11,503 bases of DNA from Bacteroidaceae bacterium (GTDB lineage Bacteria > Bacteroidota > Bacteroidia > Bacteroidales > Bacteroidaceae): contig JAFYWE010000044.1 of the NCBI GenBank assembly GCA_017558165.1, positions 1-11,503 of the forward strand, written 5' to 3'. Within the stretch, counting starts at the first letter, position 1; every line of letters begins with the position of its first letter. Below, in pieces: positions 6,986 to 11,503 of this stretch. The notes below the pieces were generated by a model. It was not told where the DNA came from, did no database searches, and saw nothing but the letters and a program-made list of their open reading frames with translations. The translations under genes were made by a program, and so were the position numbers.

Positions 6986-7391
6986 CATTCATCTCTTCGT
7001 CGAATCCTTCAAGCAGGTCTGCGCTCAGGATGAGTGTATCGTCGTCAACTATGAGCAGGTCGACAATGGGCTGGCTGTCGTCATCGACAAGTACGAAAGA
7101 GTAGGGCTTTGCTATGTTGAGGTTATCGAATGTTCCGGCCTCGTTCATCTTGCCAAGGATGCTACGGAGCTCCTTCTCGAAAACCCTTTCATCGTGCACG
7201 CCTTCCCATTCTATAATATGTACGCGCGCGAGGCTGTTGTCATCATCGTCCATGATGGTGAGGTCTCCGTTCTCGCCGTTCACCTTGATGAAGAAGTCTG
7301 TGACTCTGGTCTCCTCTGCAGTGACAAAATTCTTTGCCATCTTCTCGATGCTCTCCTGCAGGCGTGTCTGTGTTTCTCTGCTCAGTGACAT
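6957..7391 (-). CDS. Acidic 144-residue protein of unknown function, downstream of secA
   Basis: I do not recognise the family. The protein has no signal peptide and no membrane helix, so it should be cytoplasmic. It is strongly acidic, with Asp runs at residues 48-51, 103-105 and 116-118 and an acidic C-terminal helix (FDEEMNAFLKELLEE). The order is an N-terminal helix (SRETQTRLQESIEKMAKNF), then alternating strands with hydrophobic cores (LTIMDDDDNSLARVHIIEW; YSFVLVDDDSQPIVDLLIVDDDTLIL) and a last helix, suggesting a small alpha/beta fold. It begins only 11 bp after the secA stop, so the two are almost certainly co-transcribed, which makes a role linked to secretion or chaperoning possible but unproven. 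Its 3' end lies inside a perfect 19-bp inverted repeat and a direct repeat, so its last residues may be a recent acquisition. The start ATG is the natural one for this spacing. Confidence 0.8.
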   Translation of the reverse strand: MSLSRETQTRLQESIEKMAKNFVTAEETRVTDFFIKVNGENGDLTIMDDDDNSLARVHIIEWEGVHDERVFEKELRSILGKMNEAGTFDNLNIAKPYSFVLVDDDSQPIVDLLIVDDDTLILSADLLEGFDEEMNAFLKELLEE

Positions 7392-7402
7392 ATTGCTGTG
7401 TT

Positions 7403-10400
7403 TTAAAGGTTCTTACCGTGGCAGTGCTTGAACTTCTTTCCGCTACCGCAAGGGCAGAGGTCGTTACGTCCAACATTCTTTTCCACACGTACCGGCTCGC
7501 GTTTCACGTTCTCGCGTGTGTCGTGCTGTGCGGCAGCCTGCTGGTTAGGGTCATTCAGGTCCACCTTACTCTCGTTGTACTGTGGCTTTGGTCTGTTGAC
7601 CTTTGGGTCCGGTGCAACCTTCACGTTGTTCTCGGGCTGAGCCTGTACGTCAAGCTGTCCTCTTGTGAGGATAGATACGGTCTGGTCGTTTATCTTGTTT
7701 ATCATCTTGTCGAACAGTGTAACAGACTCGAGTTTGAAGATAAGCAGTGGATCCTTCTGCTCGTAGCTTGCGTTCTGTACCGAGTGCTTCAATTCATCGA
7801 GGTCGCGCAGGTTCTCTTTCCATGCGTTGTCGATGGTGTGGAGCAGTATGGCCTTCTCGAAGCTCTTGATGATCTCCTTGCCCTTTGACTCGTATGCCAA
7901 CTTTGCATTCACAGGGATATGGTACTTGTGGCGTCCGTCTGTGATAGGTACAATGATGTTCTTGTCCATCATCTCAGGGCGCTGCTCGTGGAGGAACTCG
8001 AAGAATGGGAGTGCCTGTGCGGCCATGCGCTCTGTGCGCTGCTTGAAGCTTGCCATTGCAGCCTCAAAGCAGATCTCGGCCTTGTCATTGTTGTCCTTGC
8101 TGTTGAACTCCTGCTCGTTGAGCGGCAACTCGACAGCCATCTGGCGCAACATCTCCATCTTGGCATCCTCATAAAGGAAGTTCTCAACGATGTTGTAGCA
8201 ACGGTCCCATATCATGTTCACGATGTCCATACCGATACGCTCACCCATGAGTGCGTGACGGCGCTTGGTGTATACTACCGTACGCTGCTTGTTCATCACG
8301 TCGTCGTACTCGAGCAGGCGCTTACGGATACCGAAGTTGTTCTCCTCTACCTTCTTCTGTGCGCGCTCGATTGACTTCGAGATCATTGAGTGCTCGAGCA
8401 TATCGCCCTCCTTGAAGCCGAGACGGTCAAGTGTCTTGGCAATGCGGTCCGAACCGAACAGACGCATGAGGTTGTCCTCAAGTGATACGTAGAATACTGA
8501 TGAACCCGGGTCACCCTGACGTCCCGCGCGTCCGCGCAACTGGCGGTCTACACGGCGTGACTCATGGCGCTCTGTACCGATGATTGCAAGACCGCCCGCA
8601 TCGCGAACCTCCTTGCTCAGCTTGATATCGGTACCACGACCGGCCATGTTGGTGGCGATTGTAACGGTTCCCGATAGACCTGCTTTTGCTACGATGTCTG
8701 CCTCCTTCTGATGCAGCTTGGCGTTGAGCACGTTGTGTGGTATCTTGCGTATGGTGAGCAGTCGGCTCAAGAGCTCCGAGATCTCAACCGATGTGGTACC
8801 CACAAGTACAGGGCGTCCCTCCTTTACAAGCTTCTCGATCTCCTCGATTACCGCATTGTACTTCTCGCGCTTAGTTCTGTAGATGCGGTCGTTCATGTCG
8901 TTACGGGCTATCGGACGGTTTGTCGGGATGACAACGACGTCAAGCTTGTAGATATCCCAAAACTCGCCTGCCTCAGTCTCGGCTGTACCGGTCATACCGG
9001 CAAGCTTGTGGTACATACGGAAGTAGTTCTGCAATGTGATTGTCGCGAATGTCTGTGAAGCAGCCTCCACCTTCACACGCTCCTTGGCCTCGATGGCCTG
9101 GTGCAAACCGTCAGAGTAGCGGCGGCCCTCCATGATACGTCCTGTCTGCTCGTCGACAATCTTTACCTGTCCGTCCTCGGTAACAACATACTCTACGTCG
9201 CGGTCGAACATTGTGTATGCCTTGAGCAACTGGTTGATGGTGTGTACGCGCTCCGATTTTACTGCATATTCTGTGAGTACCTGCTCCTTCTTTGTATTCT
9301 TCTCATCGTTTGAGAGTGTCTGATCGTTCTCAAGCTCAGACAATATGGTAGCGATGTCGGGGAGGACAAAGAAGTTGGGGTCTGATGTGCTGCCCGAGAT
9401 AAGCTCGATACCCTTGTCGGTGAGATCCACGCTGTTCATCTTCTCCTCGATGACAAAGTAGAGTGGCTCTGTAGCCTCGGGCATACGTCTGTTATTCTGC
9501 TCCATGTAGTACTCCTCGGTCTTGAGCATACCCATCTTTACGCCCTGCTCGCTGAGGAGCTTGATGAGCGGCTTGTTCTTTGGGAGTGCCTTGTGACTGC
9601 GGAACAGCGCGAGGTAACCGTCGGCTACTGTATCCTTGTCGCTTGAGTATATCTTCTCGCGAGCCTCGGCAAGGAGCTGTGTCGCGAGCTTCTTCTGTGC
9701 CTCTACCAGGCGCTCGACCAATGGACGGTACTCCTCGAACATCTGGTCCTCGTTGCGTGGAACAGGACCTGAGATGATGAGCGGTGTACGCGCGTCGTCA
9801 ATGAGCACCGAGTCGACCTCATCGACAATGGCGTAGTTGTGCTGGCGCTGTACCATGTCGCTTGGCTGTACTGCCATATTGTCACGCAGGTAGTCGAAAC
9901 CGAACTCGTTGTTTGTACCGAATGTGATGTCGGCAAGGTATGCGCGACGGCGTGCGTCTGAATTAGGCTGGTGCTTGTCGATACAGTCTACGCTGAGTCC
10001 GTGGAACATGTAGAGAGGTCCCATCCACTCCGAGTCACGCTTTGCAAGGTAGTCGTTGACGGTGACCACGTGTACACCGTTGCCGGTGAGTGCGTTCAGG
10101 AATACAGGGAGTGTCGCAACGAGTGTCTTACCCTCACCTGTCGCCATCTCGGCAATCTTACCCTTGTGGAGCACAGTACCACCGAACAACTGCACGTCAT
10201 AGTGTACCATGTTCCATACGGTGTCGTTGCCACCTGCCTGCCAGTGGTTCTTGTAAATGGCCTTGTCGCCGTCGATTGTCACGAAATCGAACTTGGCCGC
10301 AAGGTCGCGGTCGAAGTCGTTCGCTGTCACGACAACGGTCTCGTTCTCTGTGAAACGGCGTGCGCTGTCCTTCACAATGGCGAAAGCCTCGGGCAATGCC

Positions 10401-10714
10401 TCGTCAAGTGCCTTGTCAAGCACCTCCAGAACCTCCTTCTCCAACTTGTCAATCTGGTTGAAGATGCTCTCTCTCTTCTCGAGCTCGGTATCCTCGATGC
10501 TTGCCTTTAGAACGGCAATCTTCTCGCGCAAAGGTGTTGCGCTACCCTGTATCTTCTCCTTGAGTGCTGCAGATGCTGCACGCAACTCGTCATTGCTCAA
10601 TGCGGAAATCTTTGGATAGACGGTCTTCACCTTCTCTACCCATGGCTGTATCTCGCGCATGTCTCGGCTTGCCTTGTTGCCGAATAGCTTGCTTATAAAT
10701 TCGTTAAAACCCAT
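7403..10714 (-). CDS. secA: Preprotein translocase ATPase SecA
   Basis: SecA is the ATP-driven motor that pushes unfolded preproteins through the SecYEG channel. At 1103 residues it is about 200 longer than E. coli SecA (901), as is usual in Bacteroidota. Key motifs are Walker A MATGEGKT (190-197), GVHVVTVNDYLAKRD (213-227), GTNNEFGFDYLRDNM (266-280), the DEVD box in AIVDEVDSVLIDDARTPLIISGP (split here: DEVD at 298-301), TNMAGRGTDIKL (688-699) and RQLRGRAGRQGDPG (724-737). The C-terminus has the zinc and SecB-binding motif with Cys1087, Cys1089, Cys1098 and His1099 (CxCx8CH). Extra segments relative to E. coli lie at about 60-100, about 122-168 and about 320-440. The ATG at 10712-10714 begins MGFNEFISKLFG, a typical SecA N-terminus. 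No broken motif is seen. An acidic protein gene follows 11 bp downstream. Confidence 0.98.
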   Translation of the reverse strand: MGFNEFISKLFGNKASRDMREIQPWVEKVKTVYPKISALSNDELRAASAALKEKIQGSATPLREKIAVLKASIEDTELEKRESIFNQIDKLEKEVLEVLDKALDEALPEAFAIVKDSARRFTENETVVVTANDFDRDLAAKFDFVTIDGDKAIYKNHWQAGGNDTVWNMVHYDVQLFGGTVLHKGKIAEMATGEGKTLVATLPVFLNALTGNGVHVVTVNDYLAKRDSEWMGPLYMFHGLSVDCIDKHQPNSDARRRAYLADITFGTNNEFGFDYLRDNMAVQPSDMVQRQHNYAIVDEVDSVLIDDARTPLIISGPVPRNEDQMFEEYRPLVERLVEAQKKLATQLLAEAREKIYSSDKDTVADGYLALFRSHKALPKNKPLIKLLSEQGVKMGMLKTEEYYMEQNNRRMPEATEPLYFVIEEKMNSVDLTDKGIELISGSTSDPNFFVLPDIATILSELENDQTLSNDEKNTKKEQVLTEYAVKSERVHTINQLLKAYTMFDRDVEYVVTEDGQVKIVDEQTGRIMEGRRYSDGLHQAIEAKERVKVEAASQTFATITLQNYFRMYHKLAGMTGTAETEAGEFWDIYKLDVVVIPTNRPIARNDMNDRIYRTKREKYNAVIEEIEKLVKEGRPVLVGTTSVEISELLSRLLTIRKIPHNVLNAKLHQKEADIVAKAGLSGTVTIATNMAGRGTDIKLSKEVRDAGGLAIIGTERHESRRVDRQLRGRAGRQGDPGSSVFYVSLEDNLMRLFGSDRIAKTLDRLGFKEGDMLEHSMISKSIERAQKKVEENNFGIRKRLLEYDDVMNKQRTVVYTKRRHALMGERIGMDIVNMIWDRCYNIVENFLYEDAKMEMLRQMAVELPLNEQEFNSKDNNDKAEICFEAAMASFKQRTERMAAQALPFFEFLHEQRPEMMDKNIIVPITDGRHKYHIPVNAKLAYESKGKEIIKSFEKAILLHTIDNAWKENLRDLDELKHSVQNASYEQKDPLLIFKLESVTLFDKMINKINDQTVSILTRGQLDVQAQPENNVKVAPDPKVNRPKPQYNESKVDLNDPNQQAAAQHDTRENVKREPVRVEKNVGRNDLCPCGSGKKFKHCHGKNL

Positions 10715-10803
10715 ATATAGTATTTTTTTATTTCAAATCCTTTTGTTGTGGATACTGAGCCGGCTTTTCATTGGTATCATGCCTTTCACTCCACGATTAA
10801 TGG

Positions 10804-10811
10804 CAAAGATA
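10804..10811 (-). promoter_or_regulatory. Probable -7 element of the secA promoter
   Basis: The minus strand reads TATCTTTG (complement of 10804-10811), identical to the -7 box found before the TetR gene and matching TAnnTTTG. It would give a secA leader of roughly 85 nucleotides. No TTTG is found 19-21 bases further upstream, so the -33 element is weak or absent and the call rests on one box only. Confidence 0.45.
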
Positions 10812-10959
10812 ATAATAATTTGCCTATGTCTCCGTATCTGTAAGGGATTTAATTTGACAATTTTTATTTATTTCCTTGCAAAAAGCGTGCCAAGGCAATG
10901 CGGTGTGCTGAGTTTGTCAGTTTTTTGAAAAAATCTGCCATATTTAAGCTAAAATATCA

Positions 10960-10967
10960 TATCTTCG
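10960..10967 (+). promoter_or_regulatory. Possible -7 element for the plus-strand lipoprotein gene
   Basis: TATCTTCG matches TAnnTTTG with one change, and lies 18 bases before the ATG at 10986. That spacing suits the short leaders of Bacteroidota. No -33 TTTG is present at the expected distance, so this is tentative. The 271-bp gap between secA and this gene would serve as a divergent promoter region; I see no clear operator in it. Confidence 0.35.
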
Positions 10968-10985
10968 CGCCAAATGTTCTTATTT

Positions 10986-11503
10986 ATGAAAAAAGCACGT
11001 ATTTTATTGGGGATGGCATTGATATCGTCTTTGCTGTCATGTGGAAACACTAAATATTATTATGGTTCCGACTTCGGTATCGTTCCCGGTACCGGTGAGG
11101 ATATGACCGAGGAGTTCGCAAAGGCTTTCGAGACCATCAAGGCCGAGTGCAAGGGTGAGGTGAAGGCCGAACTTATCGTTGACTGCGGTGAGTACGATTT
11201 CTACCCCGACAGTGCGCTTGTGCGTGAATATTATGTATCGAACCACGATCAGGACAATCCCAAGCGTGTCGCGCTTGCACTTGAGGGCATGAAGAACTTT
11301 ACCCTCAAAGGCAAGGCCACAGGTGACGGGCCTGCTCTTGTTGATCTTATGATGAACGGCCGTATGTTGCCGGTTGCAATGATAGAGTGTCAGGATTGTA
11401 AACTCGAGAATGTGGGTGTGGATACCCGCGTGCCACAGATTACACAGGTCGAGGTGCTTGAGAACGATGTCGAGAACGGTCTTATCACATACCGCATAGC
11501 GCC
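10986..11503 (+). CDS. Probable GH110 alpha-1,3-galactosidase lipoprotein (N-terminal part only)
   Basis: The frame opens at ATG 10986-10988 and runs to the window edge without a stop, giving 172 full codons. It starts with a clean lipoprotein signal (MKKARILLGMALISSLLSC), lipobox LLSC with Cys19, so the enzyme should be membrane-anchored, facing the periplasm or cell surface. The following sequence matches from memory the start of GH110 enzymes: GEYDFYP (68-74), EYYVSNHDQDNPKRVALAL (81-99), a KNFTLKG strand (103-109), then NGRMLPVAMIECQDCKLEN (124-142) and DTRVPQITQVEV, all typical of a right-handed parallel beta-helix. GH110 members are inverting exo-alpha-1,3-galactosidases that remove terminal galactose, for example from blood-group B structures. 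The catalytic part lies mostly beyond the window, so activity cannot be judged. Another beta-helix glycosidase is the alternative. Confidence 0.8.
   Translation, partial: MKKARILLGMALISSLLSCGNTKYYYGSDFGIVPGTGEDMTEEFAKAFETIKAECKGEVKAELIVDCGEYDFYPDSALVREYYVSNHDQDNPKRVALALEGMKNFTLKGKATGDGPALVDLMMNGRMLPVAMIECQDCKLENVGVDTRVPQITQVEVLENDVENGLITYRIA

Noticed and set aside
9971..10510. Long plus-strand open frame of 179 codons opposite secA
   Set aside because: It is a shadow frame antisense to conserved SecA coding sequence, with no domain and poor composition. The same applies to plus-strand frames opposite the RND pump, such as 2381-3205.
10854..10859. TTGACA resembling an E. coli -35 box
   Set aside because: Bacteroidota primary promoters do not use this element and no matching -10 TATAAT is placed suitably. 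Likely chance in AT-rich sequence.

Overview
The window looks like chromosomal DNA of a host-associated Bacteroidales bacterium (Bacteroides/Prevotella-like). The evidence is a SecA of about 1100 residues with the insertions typical of Bacteroidota, promoters of the Bacteroidota type (TTTG-N19-TAnnTTTG) rather than the E. coli type, weak or absent Shine-Dalgarno sequences, and an apparent GH110 glycan-degrading lipoprotein. Genus and species cannot be fixed from the sequence alone.

Layout. Positions 1-6557 hold a minus-strand drug-efflux operon, read from right to left. It contains a TetR-family repressor (5907-6557), a TolC-like outer-membrane channel (4570-5907), a lipoprotein membrane-fusion adaptor (3532-4554), an RND inner-membrane pump (334-3498) and a small PII-like protein cut by the window edge (1-282). 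The repressor stop and the channel start overlap by one base (TAATG). A perfect 12-bp hairpin lies between the pump and the PII-like gene. The repressor has a clear Bacteroidota promoter with a perfect 11-bp inverted repeat (6578-6605) laid over it. This is a strong candidate operator for self-repression of the whole operon, and the promoter also shows that the repressor starts at 6557, not at the longer GTG start at 6593.

Positions 6606-6956 are intergenic and structured. They hold a factor-independent terminator (6727-6767) that closes the upstream operon, two copies of a 46-47-bp direct repeat (6818-6863 and 6927-6973), and a compact hairpin between them. The second repeat copy runs into the 3' end of the next gene, where a perfect 19-bp inverted repeat straddles the stop codon.

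Positions 6957-10714 hold a minus-strand pair: secA (7403-10714) and, 11 bp downstream, a very acidic 144-residue protein of unknown function (6957-7391). After a 271-bp divergent promoter region, a plus-strand lipoprotein gene begins at 10986 and runs off the window. Its N-terminal third matches the GH110 alpha-1,3-galactosidase pattern.

Most of the window is well-understood core or efflux biology. The less ordinary parts are the PII-like protein in an RND operon, the repressor/operator/promoter arrangement, the acidic partner of secA, and the repeat that overlaps that gene's end. No rRNA, tRNA, CRISPR array, transposase or phage gene was seen.
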